Origin: Siphonodentalium dalli
Lineage: Eukaryota > Mollusca > Scaphopoda > Gadilida > Siphonodentaliidae
Assembly: GCA_032622095.1 (NCBI GenBank)
Contig: CP136066.1
Coordinates: 200,406,978-200,470,977, forward strand
Direction of reading: 5' to 3'
Length of the DNA stretch: 64,000 nt
Below are positions 35,386 through 49,049 of this stretch, one piece after another. The notes beneath the pieces were generated by a model, which saw only the letters and a program-made list of their open reading frames with translations, had not been told where the DNA came from and searched no databases. Numbering within the stretch: the stretch's first letter is position 1; each line of letters starts with the position of its first letter. The position numbers and the translations under genes were made by a program.

Positions 35386-35839
35386 TTAAAGGTACCCAAT
35401 CCAATCAGAGGGTCCCTATATCATCAAGATACAACAATAACAACATTTCTTCAAAATACGCTTTAGTTATCAGAATCGATTAATTCCAAAAAATAATGCT
35501 AACCACTGTCAACTATTGTATTCAATTTCCCAAAATGTGTTATTGATCAACAGTTTGTTCAACGACATATGGCCGTCTTATCACTTGAGTATTCACGAAA
35601 TTTTGCCGTATTACTACTTGTTTTAGAGATATCCATCTTCATCCGCAATTTTGACCGAGACCATCCATTTGACGGCGTGTTTCTGGGCCACAAACAATTG
35701 AAATAACAAACTTCAAAAATTGGTATGTGATCACTCTGAGCTTTGACGGGTGGGTTCCTCGACTTGAATCAAATATTGTTTACTTCCGAAGCCAAATAAA
35801 TCGTAATTTAGAAGCGTTAAATCGATTGTGTACCTTTAA
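35386..35839. mobile_element. TTAA MITE, family F, copy 4
   Basis: TTAAAGGTACCCAATCC ... GATTGTGTACCTTTAA; interior has opposite-strand halves (AACAACAATAACAACA on the left), showing the foldback nature of the family. Confidence 0.75.
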
Positions 35840-35849
35840 TAATGTACGC

Positions 35850-36900
35850 GAATTTTTGTAAATCACCAGAATATAGGCTAATTGAGTACTATCGACATCA
35901 AAAGACGTCTACATGGTCTGTTCTCCCACAAATGCAAAGAGTTTGTAAATAAATTAATCCCAGTAAATAGATGGCTCGACGAAAAGATAAAATAAATCAT
36001 TTCTCGTCGACGCATGTTGTAAAGTAAGAATTATCGACATATACTAAATCTCAATCAATAATGAAACAAATAAACTGGTAGAAAATCGGTCGAATACTAT
36101 GAAACACAAATGTTGTATTTCCTACAAAATTATCAATATAGTAATAAAGCCGATAATCAATTATACATACCAGATTTATCTGAAAGTTATCACGAATGAG
36201 AGCATGCACCCACACAAGTCAGAACGTTTAAGGTAAGCCATTGATGATGTTATTAAACACCAAACGATGACATAATATTAACAATTCAACCAATAAAAAC
36301 CAACCCAGTCCACACACCTGTGTGAGGCGCCGTGTTTGTATTTATTGTTCCCCGAGGTGAAATCTCGGCAATAATCAAATAATACACACCCTAATTTTAT
36401 TAACCATTTCGAACTAAGATATTAGTTGTTATAATGATATTAGCCAATCTACATATGTAGGAGACTATAATATCGCCATAACGGGTCACAGTATGATTTT
36501 ATCCAATTCAACGGACGCGACCCGTGACGAAATAAGTGTGCAATTAACGTTACCGTCTACGATGCAATCATTCTAAAAATCTTGTTCCCACTAATGTGAA
36601 TTTATACGTGTATACCTACTAGTACAAGTACGCCTTATTCGTCATGCACTAGCAATGCATATATTATGATTATCTAGAAAGCGAAGATCGTAAAGATCAC
36701 CATTGTCAGGATTAACCCTGTCTATACTAAATCTATTTTCACACTCAGTTATAAAAGTATATGCAGTCGAATAATAACTATAAATTTTAACCAACAGAAA
36801 ACAAAGTAACATTCTTATTGGAAATGTTCGGCCAAATGGACTTCTTCCGCCAAAACAAGTCATACAGGTACATGTATCATTAATATTAATGTTGACTCCA
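35850..36900. other. No gene recognised
   Basis: Searched for sushi-like exons on the minus strand; none seen. Confidence 0.4.
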
Positions 36901-36929
36901 ATTTAACAAGTCCGTTCAATAGTCACACA

Positions 36930-37180
36930 TTTGTTACGTTGTTATTTGTTGGATCAGTATGAAGTCCCTTTGGGCTAGATTATCTATTGTATTACAAAAT
37001 AACTGTTTGTATTCTTAGTGTTTCGCGTTACGTTGTTATTTGTTGGATCATTATGAAGTCCCTTTGGGCTAAACTATATCTATTGTATTACAAAGTAACT
37101 GTTTGTATTATTAGTGTTTCGTGTTACGTTGTTATTGGTTGGATCATTATGAAGTCCCTTTGGGCTAGACTATAACTATT
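36930..37180. repeat. ~95-bp tandem repeat, 2.6 copies
   Basis: GTTACGTTGTTATTTGTTGG recurs at 36936, 37029 and 37126. The open frame across it is a repeat artefact. Confidence 0.85.
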
Positions 37181-37261
37181 GTATTATAAATTTGAAATAA
37201 TAGTTTTTATTGTCAAATCATCGGGAGTTAGTTTTGAGCGCATGTATGTAAACTCTAACGA

Positions 37262-37632
37262 CATAGTATGTACTTATTCGGGTGCGTGAAACTAATAAGT
37301 TAGTATTCAGGCACTATGCCAGCTGGAGGAATATAGCATTCTAGTAACATCGCCGAACATTTCAAACAAATCGACCTCACCACTCCTTATAAAACATTGT
37401 CAGAACTACGCGCAGTTGTAAATATTTACTTCTCGATTCGGGACGCAACTATCTGCGATAAGCTAACAAAAACGATTTCGACATCGAAAAATTATGTATT
37501 TAATTAATCTATAAGAATGGCGGTGTTTGTTGTCAATTTTGATATAACTTTTGTAAAAATTACTACTTTGAGCAAGATTATTCTCCATTTATATTTTATC
37601 ACCCTACCGGAATGTTTCACATCACTTTAATG
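37262..37632 (+). repeat. Interspersed repeat copy without Helitron
   Basis: Same family as 8537-9690. It supplies the empty site for the Helitron. Confidence 0.75.
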
Positions 37633-39819
37633 TTGGTGTGACAATCACGTCAAACGTCTAATTATATAAGGGCATGGTGAATAATTGAAGCAATGAACAC
37701 CCATACTGAGTTCGTGCCTCCATGTATAAGATATGTATATTTATTTATCTCCATGAAGCCACGAAATGTCTATCGTTCGACTAGGTATACAGCGAATTCA
37801 CCCCTGGTCGCGTGGTCCTGCTAATGTGTTATGATGTTGGGAGTCCAGCTGAATTGCTATGATGCTGGTAGGGCAAACTGATGCCGTTACTAAAAAGGAC
37901 CTATTATTTTTTTCTGAAGATGTCATTTTCGCGGTGTTTGGCTAATCCGAGCGATTTGAGAGAAAAAAAAAACCAGCGCATGTATGCAACATTTAAGAAC
38001 ATATATATTAAAAAAAACAAGTAATAATGGTTGCGCTGGTGTTTGCGAAAATGGCAACTTTAGAAACAATAATGGTACTTTTTCATTACAGCATTTATCA
38101 GGACCTACCAGCATCATGGCACATTACCAGGACCACTTGACCAGGGGTGGAATTGTGCCGAGTCGTAAGTTAATCAGAAACATATCGAAACAGTTATGTA
38201 GCCTACAACTTATAATAAATAAGATTCAAACAACAAATATGTGTGAATTAATTGAGACATGGTCGATGCATGGCCATTTCGCAGTCTGGACTCCTCGACC
38301 TATATGACCTCTGGGGCCTAGATCTCGGGTGTAATTAGAATTAATTTTTCGCGGAATGATATATCCAGATCTGGAAGAAAAGTATCACCACCGTACAGCC
38401 GACGTCCGCATAAAATGGTCCGATTACTTGTATTGTTATAACTTATTGACGATTTATTCGATCTAATAATTATGTATGCATGGTTCATGATCTTTGATCA
38501 CAAATTATCCTGAAACATGGACCAATCATCCTATTTGAATGCCGTTGGTAGCACCGATTCACGGTTTCTGTTATCGACAACGCCGGCACATCGTCGACGC
38601 ACCATTGTTGAATGTTGTCACCTCGCAACAATAGCGCTATTTGTCGTGTCTGGAACATTCAATTTAGGCCACGCGGTAATTTCATTCATATATATATTTT
38701 ATAGACTATTCTATATCATTGTTGTAAAACAAAACTTAAATAATGCTTAAATAATTAATATTAAATGTAAATGTTTTCGTACCCACGAATCGACGAAATA
38801 CAACTAAATTCAAAAATGCGCGCCTATCCTTGACCCAGTCACCCAGCTCAAAATAACGTGATACAGTTCGAGCCAACCATATGTATGGCGTTGCATTGAA
38901 GCTGAGTCTGAAACGGAACGGAATCTGACATTTGTTCGCGCTCACTGAAGCAAGCGCATTTGAACCAATGAACGCTCATAAACTGAGTCCGTGCCTCCAT
39001 GCATATGATGTATATTGAAGAAAAGGAAGGGCGTTCGAGCGATATGAGATCTAGTCCGCAAATCTGACTTTTATTATCAGAGCATGGCTCCATAAAAGTC
39101 AGCCAGGTATATCACTGAAAGCAGTACTCCGTCACCAATCATTGGTATGGACATTTACTCGACTTTTCACAAGCGATAACACACACTAAAAAATATTATT
39201 TAACAACCAAAACTCCCACATACTTGTAGATCAGAGCTTCTAGTACATTTCTAGTGTGTTGTCAATGCATGTTTAAGATGTTAGTCGTGTCATTCTTCGC
39301 ATAAAGCGAGAGCATATTTCTACCGCCTCGAACTTTCAGCCATTTTGTATTTGCAAAAATCCGTCAAAACAGTGAATTAGGAATCGGAAACGGAACGAAC
39401 ATAATTGGATTCCGGCTATAACATGTTCTTGTTTGTTTCGAGTTTATTTTCGATTCAAATATTTATAAACATGAGAAATAAACTTAATGATTATATATGT
39501 ATATATGCATGTAACCATTTCATAATCACCATCGTCATCATCCGACATCAACATATTATTATTAAAATCATCATCGCCATGATATCATCATAATATATCA
39601 TCAAATCAATTTTGTTCAAGGGCGTGGCTAAAGTGTCTTATTAAGTGTCCAAATTATTATTCCAACCTCTTTCCATCCTAATTGAGTGAGAATTTTCCAA
39701 ATTGACACCTTAACTTACCAACTGTCGTCAAATTGTAATATAAGGTAGCCATACGGTCACTTATCGGCGTAGGTAATCGGCTTTAACTAATTGACGACTC
39801 TAAGACTATAATATTCAGA

Positions 39820-40913
39820 TAGTGATGGGCGGTTAACCGAGAAAACAACTCAGTTTCGATTTTTAACAATAAACCGAAAACCGACCCACGCGATTCTGCT
39901 CAAACCGATATTACGTTTTTTTGTTATGTTTATTTTTCACTTAAATCAACTTATTATACCTCCCCAGGTACTTATTAGTTGATATTGTTATCAAATTATC
40001 GGCCTCATTGATCAATATTATATCGGAATGTGTCCATTTCGTCTCAGATATGTGTTGTTATAATATCGTATAGGCGACTGTTTTTGTTCTTTTTCAAAAC
40101 ATATGGCCGAACAAAATAACGAACATGGTTCAACAAAAAGCCCTGTTTGGAGTTATTTTACGCGTCTAACTGGAGACGACTGCAAAAAAAATGTCGCTGC
40201 TTAATATGTCATAAAAACGTCGCTTAAACCAGAGTCCGGCTAACTATATGAATGCCGAACGTACACAAGTCCAAATAAGGCGATAATCGCCAACCAAAAA
40301 AATGGAAGCGTCTGCTAACTCGAAAACTTAAGTAAATGGTATGAACACTTTGGTCGTCTGGACATTCCGATGTGACGTAATCTGGTAGAAGTTTGCAGCC
40401 ATTGTGCAGCTTGTAAAATATGTCGCAACATCACACACATCAAAGCGATCACACCGCAGTCATTGAATGTGGGTCAATCATACACGTGTCAATAATTGTT
40501 ACACAGTCAGGTCAAGGACGCCCACTGTTTGTGAATTTGCTGCTGTTTGTGGTTGAATTCTCAGACACTAATCAATGCATATAATATGATAAATATGTTT
40601 TAAACATGTCAGAAAGGGATAAACAGTGAAGATGGGGGTGTTTATTTTTTAAAATACCGAATTGTATCATCTTATATATCGCGTTGGATTCAGTTTGCGT
40701 CGGCATTTTGTCCCGTTGTTTACCTGTGATCGCATTTCCTTCCTAAAAAATTGAACGTTATTGGGACATTATTGACTCTAATTGCGGTTACTTTGAAAGT
40801 ATATTCATTTCAGTATAATTTCACTATCTAGTAAAAAAAACGAACCGAAACCGATGTTTTTTCTCCCAGAAAAACCGAAACCGAACATAAAAAATCAAAA
40901 CCGCCCATCTCTA
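39820..40913 (+). mobile_element. hAT-type element, internally deleted
   Basis: Ends TAGTGATGGGCGGTT and, inverted, TAGAGATGGGCGGTT (14 of 15). Inside, 40103-40229 encodes the start of a BED-finger transposase. No matching 8-bp target duplication was seen. Confidence 0.7.
40103..40229 (+). pseudogene. BED zinc-finger fragment of a hAT transposase
   Basis: ATG start, then SPVWSYFTRLTGDDCKK; after a 1-bp shift in an A run, KCRCLICHKNVA. The aromatic pair, C-x2-C and H match a BED finger (DNA-binding). Catalytic parts are absent. Confidence 0.6.
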
Positions 40914-42308
40914 ATCGGTTTCGACTCCATATTGTCGCTAATGCTTTGTCAACGTTATTGGCACGTAAATCTTATGTAAGCATAGCGATGGCGACGTGGT
41001 CGGAACTTGGGCGTTTGATACCGAGACCACTATTTGAATATTAATGTGTGTTCCAGAACGAAAAAATTGACAAATTTGTGAATTTAAAAACAGTTCAAAC
41101 GTTAGTGTATTCCATGCCTCAGCCCGGACATATATACAAAATTTCATTAATATCCATTGAGAAACAACGGTCCAAACATATAACACCCCGTTTACACATT
41201 TTATTTGGAGCCGGCCACGGCCTTGGCTTACACTTTATATTGTGTCCCCGCACATATCGCCACGCCCTTGGTCATTGTTTCTTTGAAATCAAACTCCATT
41301 GTTTATTAAAACTTAAAATTCAAAAATGATTTGTTGCTGTTGCTTTCACTCGGTCGATCGTTCCCGTAATTATCTGATCTTCTTTCCGGTTATGTAGTTG
41401 AAAGTTCGTTCCGCCTTTTCCGTTCCGTCAATTTACTACAGATCAAGTTTTAAATGTTGACAAATTAACGGTCTCGGATTTATCTCAAAGTTCGGATTAT
41501 ATTTCAAGAGTCAGGTATTGTACACAATGACTTCGTAATCTGCCACTATCACTTGACCTTACAACATAATGGTAGCAGATAAAACCATCTAGTTATATGT
41601 GAATTTGGTGATTGAAATGAGGCGGGGTAGTGTCTATTTTTTCCCGAAATAGTTTTTCGGCAAGCAGTCTACCATGTATTTTTAAAACAACTACAAATGT
41701 CACATTTTTATTTTTTTCGTCGGGTAGCTTGTTGATACTCACTCAGAACAGATTAGTCTTCAACATAATTTATATACAATGTTTGTATTTTCATGTTATA
41801 AGTGGGAACAAAATTCATAATAATGGAAAAGCACTTGGAGGTCGTGAATAAAGCTACGGCGGCCCAACTATTCGAGAGCGTCTAGCTCTGTTTGAATAGT
41901 TGGGTTCACCAACTATATGAGATCATGCAATGAATATCCACTATAACGGGCGTCAGCCACATATAGCTGCATGGCAAGGTCTAGAGCGGTATGAGCAATC
42001 CAGTCCATGTGTCACTGAGATTTGTATTGTATATAGTGTCGTATCGTATACTGTGCACCAGACGCAGCTTCTATAAAGACATGTTACACAAAGTCCTCTC
42101 AGTCAATTTATAATTATCAGATAACACAGAAATCATTTATAGCATTTTCCTTTCAATTAAGGCGTTATTTTGTTAATGGAAATATGCATTGGGTCGGAAA
42201 GATGTAGGCTGGAAAGGTGAACGCCATTCACGAATACAATATAATGCACGTAAAATTATGAAATTATTTTGAATATAATTGTAATAAAATGATTGTGTTT
42301 ATTTTCGT

Positions 42309-42695
42309 TTAAAGGCACGGACGGTGTTCATATTTGTTCAAATCGCCATCAACAGAAGGAATATTAAAAAAAAAATATATTTGTTCACGGCATATGCCAA
42401 ACATAATCAGCGCGTAAATAGTATATTGTCGTCAAGACGTACGATGGTGTACGAAAACAAGAGCCTGCTCGTGTTGCAGAAGTTGTGCTTCTGTTTACAT
42501 AACACAGCGCAATTATATTGGTTAATCACAAACAAACGATATAAACGCTCTTTACATTTTCCATATCAGGAAAACAGTAACAAATAACGCTCTTTATGTT
42601 TACCATATCCGGATATAAACAAAAGCCAGGTAACGTAACGTCGGAGGTGAATATTTTAACAGCATACCCACCGCCAACGCCGCCCGAATCTTTAA
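42309..42695. mobile_element. TTAA MITE, family N (in block B)
   Basis: TTAAAGGCACGGACGGTG ... ACGCCGCCCGAATCTTTAA; duplicated with block B at 44526-44912. Confidence 0.8.
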
Positions 42696-42714
42696 TTCAT
42701 AGCAAAGTATATAT

Positions 42715-42939
42715 GGTCTAGCAGCGTGAATTTAGTTACTTATTCCTTATTCCTTATTCAAAAAATTTGGGGAAATGTGGCAAATGACCATGGCAACGTC
42801 TTAAGTAGGGCGAGACAAAACTTCCTGTGAATTTTTTTTTTCTAAAACAAGTTCCAAAATGCACGAAATTAGGCAAAGTCCGAAAATGAACGGAAATTGG
42901 CCGAAACAAGTGCGGTGCCATAAATGGCCACCTCGGCCA
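42715..42939 (+). repeat. End of block B: boundary of the ~390-bp satellite family
   Basis: TAGCAGCGTGAATTTAG then TTATTCCTTATTCC, then satellite sequence. Its inverse closes the array at 51065-51105. Confidence 0.7.
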
Positions 42940-45156
42940 CCAGCTGAATTGCTATGATGCTGGTAGGGCAAACTGATGCCGTTACTAAAAAGGACCTATT
43001 ATTTTTTTCTGAAGATGTCATTTTCGCGGTGTTTGGCTAATCCGAGCGATTTGAGAAAAAAACCAGCGCATGTATGCAACATTTAAGAACATATATATTA
43101 AAAAAAACAAGTAATAATGGTTGCGCTGGTGTTTGCGAAAATGGCAACTTTAGAAACAATAATGGTACTTTTTCATAACAGCATTTATCAGGACCTACCA
43201 GCATCATGGCACATTACCAGGACCACTTGACCAGGGGTGGAATTGTGCCGAGTCGTAAGTTAATCAGAAACATATCGAAACAGTTATGTAGCCTACAACT
43301 TATAATAAATAAGATTCAAACAACAAATATGTGTGAATTAATTGAGACATGGTCGATGCATGGCCATTTCGCAGTCTGGACTCCTCGACCTATATGACCT
43401 CTGGTGCCTAGATCTCGGGTGTAATTAGAATTAATTTTTCGAGGAATGATATATCCAGATCTGGAAGAAATGTATCACCACTGTACAGCCGACGTCCGCA
43501 TAAAATAGTCCGATTACTTGTATTGTTATAACTTATTGACGATTTATTCGATCTAATAATTATGTATGCATGGTTCATGATCTTTGATCACAAATTATCC
43601 TGAAACATGGACCAATCATCCTATTTGAATGCCGTTGGTAGCACCGATTCACGGTTTCTGTTATCGACAACGCCGGCACATCGTCGACGCACCATTGTTG
43701 AATGTTGTCACCTCGCAACAATAGCGCTATTTGTCGTGTCTAGAACATTCAATTTAGGCCACGCGGTAATTTCATTCATATATATATTTTATAGACTATT
43801 CTATATCATTGTTGTAAAACAAAACTTAAATAATGCTTAAATAATTAATATTAAATGTAAATGTTTTCGTACCCACGAATCGACGAAATACAACTAAATT
43901 CAAAAATGCGCGCCTATCCTTGACCCAGTCACCCAGCTAAAAATAACGTGATACAGTTCGAGCCAACCATATGTATGGCGTTGCATTGAAGCTGAGTCTG
44001 AAACGGAACGGAATCTGACATTTGTTCGCGCTCACTGAAGCAAGCGCATTTGAACCAATGAACGCTCATAAACTGAGTCCGTGCCTCCATGCATATGATG
44101 TATATTGAAGAAAAGGAAGGGCGTTCGAGCGATATGAGATCATGCAATGAATATCCACTATAACGGGCGTCAGCCACATATAGCTGCATGGCAAGGTCTA
44201 GAGCGGTATGAGCAATCCAGTCCATGTGTCACTGAGATTTGTATTGTATATAGTGTCGTATCGTATACTGTGCACCAGACGCAGCTTCTATAAAGACATG
44301 TTACACAAAGTCCTCTCAGTCAATTTATAATTATCAGATAACACAGAAATCATTTATAGCATTTTCCTTTCAATTAAGGCGTTATTTTGTTAATGGAAAT
44401 ATGCATTGGGTCGGAAAGATGTAGGCTGGAAAGGTGAACGCCATTCACGAATACAATATAATGCACGTAAAATTATGAAATTATTTTGAATATAATTGTA
44501 ATAAAATGATTGTGTTTATTTTCGTTTAAAGGCACGGACGGTGTTCATATTTGTTCAAATCGCCATCAACAGAAGGAATATTAAAAAAAATATATATTTG
44601 TTCACGGCATATGCCAAACATAATCAGCGCGTAAATAGTATATTGTCGTCAAGACGTACGATGGTGTACGAAAACAAGAGCCTGCTCGTGTTGCAGAAGT
44701 TGTGCTTCTGTTTACATAACACAGCGCAATTATATTGGTTAATCACAAACAAACGATATAAACGCTCTTTACATTTTCCATATCAGGAAAACAGTAACAA
44801 ATAACGCTCTTTATGTTTACCATATCCGGATATAAACAAAAGCCAGGTAACGTAACGTCGGAGGTGAATATTTTAACAGCATACCCACCGCCAACGCCGC
44901 CCGAATCTTTAATTCATAGCAAAGTATATATGGTCTAGCAGCGTGAATTTAGTTACTTATTCCTTATTCCTTATTCAAAAAATTTGGGGAAATGTGGCAA
45001 ATGACCATGGCAACGTCTTAAGTAGGGCGAGACAAAACTTCCTGTGAATTTTTTTTTTCGAAAAAAAATTCAAAAATGCACGAAATTAGGCAAAGTCCGA
45101 AAATGAACGGAAATTGGCCGAAACAAGTGCGGGGCCATAAATGGCCACCTCGGCCA
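42940..45156 (+). repeat. Segmental tandem duplication, copy 2 (blocks A'-B')
   Basis: Head-to-tail with copy 1, lacking M. Very few differences from copy 1 (for example tctgg/tctag at 38651/43741), so it is recent. Confidence 0.9.
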
Positions 45157-45500
45157 AAATATTTGGGCCGAACAAAATTTGGGTCGAGTCCGAAAAAGTG
45201 GGTCGAATCCAAGTTTTCGCTCTGCTCGGTCGGGAAAATTTCGGAAAATGTGGCAAACTGTCACATATTAAAAAATGGCCACCTGGGCCGAACTTTTTGA
45301 GCCGAAAAATATTTGGGCAAAATCACCATGGCATCGTCTTTTTCTGTGTCGAATTTTATTTTTAATTCCCGATCTGTCTCGAAAATATGCGAGGTCTGAA
45401 TATTTTGTCTTAGGTAAAGTCCAAGCCGAAGATATTTTCGGTCGTCCCAAAAGGGGATTCCCACTCCGCTCGACAAAATCGGGGACAGTGTGGTAAATGA
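45063..45500 (+). repeat. Satellite family K monomer
   Basis: Same sequence as one unit of 49050-51065, opposite orientation, with a diverged end after 45330. Confidence 0.75.
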
Positions 45501-46200
45501 CCGGGTAGTATTTACATAAGCCTGAGCTCAACACGGTATCATAAATGCGCTATATAAATTAACCCGTTATTAGCTGGCCAAACATTGTAAATGAGCATAA
45601 ATTTTTATAATTCAATTTGCATGACTGTGTGACTGTGGCACAGCATGTTTTGATGATTATCGACATTTCGAATTCAGTCGCTAGGCCACGTGCACACCAT
45701 TGTCAGTTTTACGGTCGGGAATTAAAATATCATGGAGCTCAACCGTTAATTTCAATTGGCATTCACGCCACCGGTTGTATACACCCCGACCCCAACATTG
45801 TTTCCACTCTTTGTGAAGTTATCGGGTACAATAACAAGTTTGTTTCTTCTAGAAAACATACGTCGTGCGGATCATATGTGACGGAATTCAACACCAATCT
45901 GACAGACCTTTTCTTTCCACGCTGGTTAGGTTAGAGGCAACTTGTGTTGACACTGTCATGCAGAAATACAAACGATAATGTATACTTTGATGTATTGACA
46001 ATTGTGTCGTTGTTTCACATAAAAAAAAAGGTTCAACGGCTAACACAGTATGGGTCTTATCAGATTGGTGTCCATGGTGTGTCGGTTAGAGGGCCTTTAT
46101 TGAACGTTCACGCTCGTCACACATTCACCACATGGCGATACTTTTATTTTTTAAATAATAAAACAAATTATTTCAGTAACATATCAATAAAATAAATTGA
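45500..46200. other. Unidentified; one 105-codon frame
   Basis: The plus-strand frame 45617-45934 (contains HPDPNIVSTLCEVIG) is the longest here not explained by a repeat. No domain or splice signals support it. Confidence 0.2.
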
Positions 46201-46212
46201 AATTTTGGGACT

Positions 46213-46556
46213 AAGTGTACGTTCAGACGACCACGATATAATCGTAAGTTGAAAGATTTCCGTCGTAGGAAGTAACCGATAGTTCAACTGCGCATGTTCA
46301 CGTCAAAATCGTAGGTCATAAAATAATATCAAGCGCTGTTTGATTTTAGATACGAAATCGTGGCGTATCATTGGATACCTCCACTTGCGACGTAATTGCA
46401 GCCATATGTACGTAAAAATCGTAACTGGAAATGATCGTAGGGTAGTCAATCACATGCTTTAGAACAACCTACGATATCATAATGTACCACGACATCGCAA
46501 TCGCGTAAACAAACTATCCACGATCTCGACGGCCCGATTCCTCCACTTACGATTTA
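46213..46556. mobile_element. Foldback MITE, family L
   Basis: GTGTACGTTCAGACGACC start and an inverted arm GACGGCCCGATTCCTCC near 46555; the same start recurs at 49011-49053. Confidence 0.45.
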
Positions 46557-46578
46557 TCCAATTATGGCCGAAGGGGGC

Positions 46579-46917
46579 ACTCTCACCAAAAAAAGCGCTG
46601 AATGGTACACAGGGTTTGGAAAATGTGCTGAAGGTTACACAGGGTTTGTGATCGGCACTGACACCATTTCTAAAACTGTATTTCTGATAGTCTGAAGCGC
46701 ATTAGCAGTTTGTTTCCTCTTCATTTTAATGTTCATTGGATGATTGGAACGTAAACAATCATTCTCTAACAGAAGTCATGCAGAAACAAATACTAAACGT
46801 CATTTTAAATGAGATTTCAAAACCTGTGTACCCTTCGGAACATTTTAAAACCCCGTGTACACTTCAGCACATTTTGAAAATCCTGTGTACCCTTCAGAAC
46901 GTTTGTTTGGTGAGAGT
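46579..46917. mobile_element. Foldback MITE, family P
   Basis: ACTCTCACCAAA ... TTTGGTGAGAGT, with repeated AGGTTACACAGGGTTT and its inverse within the arms. Confidence 0.7.
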
Positions 46918-46989
46918 AACCAATTCAGCCCAATTATGTGTATACGGACGCTGTCTAGTTCATTGGTGTCTGTCTCAAATCCGCTAGTG

Positions 46990-47460
46990 CAGTGACCGAC
47001 AATATGGTTATTCTTAACCATTATGGACAAACTACATTCAATTTTGAATTACGTTTATGCACTTTATCTGGAATTATATTATTTTCCGGTATATAGTTAT
47101 GGATTGTTCGATTAATACTGCTGTCAGTGTCGTTAATGGATATATTTGTTCGATCAACAAGGCTGAATATAGCAAATTTACTCACACTCACACCAAATTC
47201 AGAAAACTAAACAGCATAATAATTTTAAATACAAACCCACATGCCACGAGCATGTATATACGGATCTTCTATATGTGGCAGACACCTTTATTTGCGATAT
47301 CAACTGTTTTGACAGTTGTTCCACTGATACCAACTCGGGATATTACTTAGTTTGTTCGTGTACTCAAGTACAATATTTTTTGTTAGGATTTATTATAATA
47401 ACAATCGATTATAGTGAAGAATAATACTCTAATTAAGAACATGCCTGTATTCAATAACGC
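46990..47460. other. No gene recognised
   Basis: Open frame 47057-47350 has no domain or splice support. Confidence 0.35.
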
Positions 47461-47467
47461 CTCCAAC

Positions 47468-48257
47468 ACTCTCAAATAAAGCAATTGATTTAGGTACCCC
47501 ATGGAACCAAAAGCCGCGATAGTACCAGACAGTTTGGTACTATAAGCCTTTAGAGCCTGTTTAGCATTATAGAACCACATGAGTTGGTACTCCACAGAGG
47601 GCCAATCGTTGGCTCCATGCTGATTGGTGAGACCGTGGGTGCGTCAATATCGAGTGCCGTGTGCAAACGATTAAATTAAAGTGAAAAATGGCCGCCCGTC
47701 GACTCGCGGTCGTAGATCTGTCGGATTATTTCATTTAGCACTATGCAAGGGAGTCTTTGTGGTTTTGTACTTAATTGGATGTTTAAACGCGGCAGCATAA
47801 TTTGGAATCTAACATGTAACATTGTTAAATTTGCCGGTATCAGGGCTGTTTTGTTCTCTGGAGTATCAAATTGCTGGATCTATGCGTAGTACCTAAATAC
47901 TTCAGAGTACCTGTCTTGATATTTTGGTTCTTCAGATAATATATAGGGCGTATCATGAAAGCATCTATTTCTTAGCACCTCATATCGTGAGCGCCATGGC
48001 TTCGGTGACATAAATGCGGGGTGGGTATTATATGCACAATGCCCGGGTAGAACTTAAATAATTATTAGGTAATCCAGAGTACCAACAATTTGGTACTCTA
48101 GAGTACCAAGAAGTTGGTACTCCAGAGTACCAAACATTTTGGTACTCTAGAGTACCTAAACGTTTGGTACTCCAGAGTACCAAAAAGTTGGTACTCCCCC
48201 TGGGACAAAGCTTAGTACCTACATAGGTACTCTGAAGTACCTATATTTTTAAGAGTG
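47468..48257. mobile_element. TIR element related to 22112-23585
   Basis: Ends CACTCTCAAAT and, inverted, CACTCTTAAAAAT; the 3' third is an array of GGTACTC/GAGTACC palindromes. A short ATG frame (47688-47738) follows a free upstream segment, the same layout as the SAM-bearing element. Confidence 0.6.
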
Positions 48258-48259
48258 AA

Positions 48260-49010
48260 GAGAACAACAATCTAACATTTTGACACCAAAAAAAGGGCAT
48301 TTTTCAACTCGCCCCGAATATTGTCGGAAACTCAGGGTTTGTTCTATTGTTTATAGTGTTAGTGATTGCCTTGGTATATCGCAACAGCCATTACATGCTA
48401 GCTGAGACGTATATGTTGAGTCTATTTTTCTTGTGATTATTATGTAAGTTTCCCTTCAAAGTCAGGTGAGTTTTCTTTCGAACCACATATATGTTGTTGT
48501 CATGTTGATCCATCACGTTAAGGACTATATATACTAATTTTAGAGTAGGTAGTAGTAGCATGCCTCCTTGACAACACAGGATTATTTACTGCAAAGGTCA
48601 CTTTTTACAGAAATATAAACAGTAAAATACTTAGTTCAAAATAATATAAAATCTACTGGCAGTATTGACAACAAATTCCTCTGTAGAAAACCAAACTGGG
48701 TTAATATAAAATATTTTCACATGAGAACTTGTGTAAACATTATTTAAATTTATCTTATTTGGCCAAAACTTGAGGCACATAATTAATTGTGATAGGTATA
48801 TACAATTTCTTTACACTTTGATAATCCAATAGTTCTCCGGAATTGAGTACATACATTCATTAACATTGAGAAACATATAAATGCTGATGATCGATATGTT
48901 ATATTATTTGTATTCATATGAAAGTGTTATGTTTCCGTTTATACATGCATAGCCGCACCAGAAGCCGATGGCCGGTATATCTTATTTTGAAATAAAAGGA
49001 TCCTTAGTGT
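48260..49010. other. No gene recognised
   Basis: AT-rich DNA without visible repeats. Confidence 0.4.
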
Positions 49011-49049
49011 ACGTTCAGACGACCACGATTCAATCGTAAGTGGCGGAAT

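Larger units (their letters stand above)
37845..42939 (+). repeat. Segmental tandem duplication, copy 1 (blocks A-M-B)
   Basis: A (37845-39051) and B (41915-42939) are nearly identical to 42940-44141 and 44132-45156. M (39052-41914) is present only here, between 10-bp direct repeats ATATGAGATC. Confidence 0.9.

Noticed and set aside
38517-38750. 77-codon plus frame, repeated at 43607-43840
   Set aside because: Identical because of the segmental duplication, not because of selection; no domain, and stops abound nearby.
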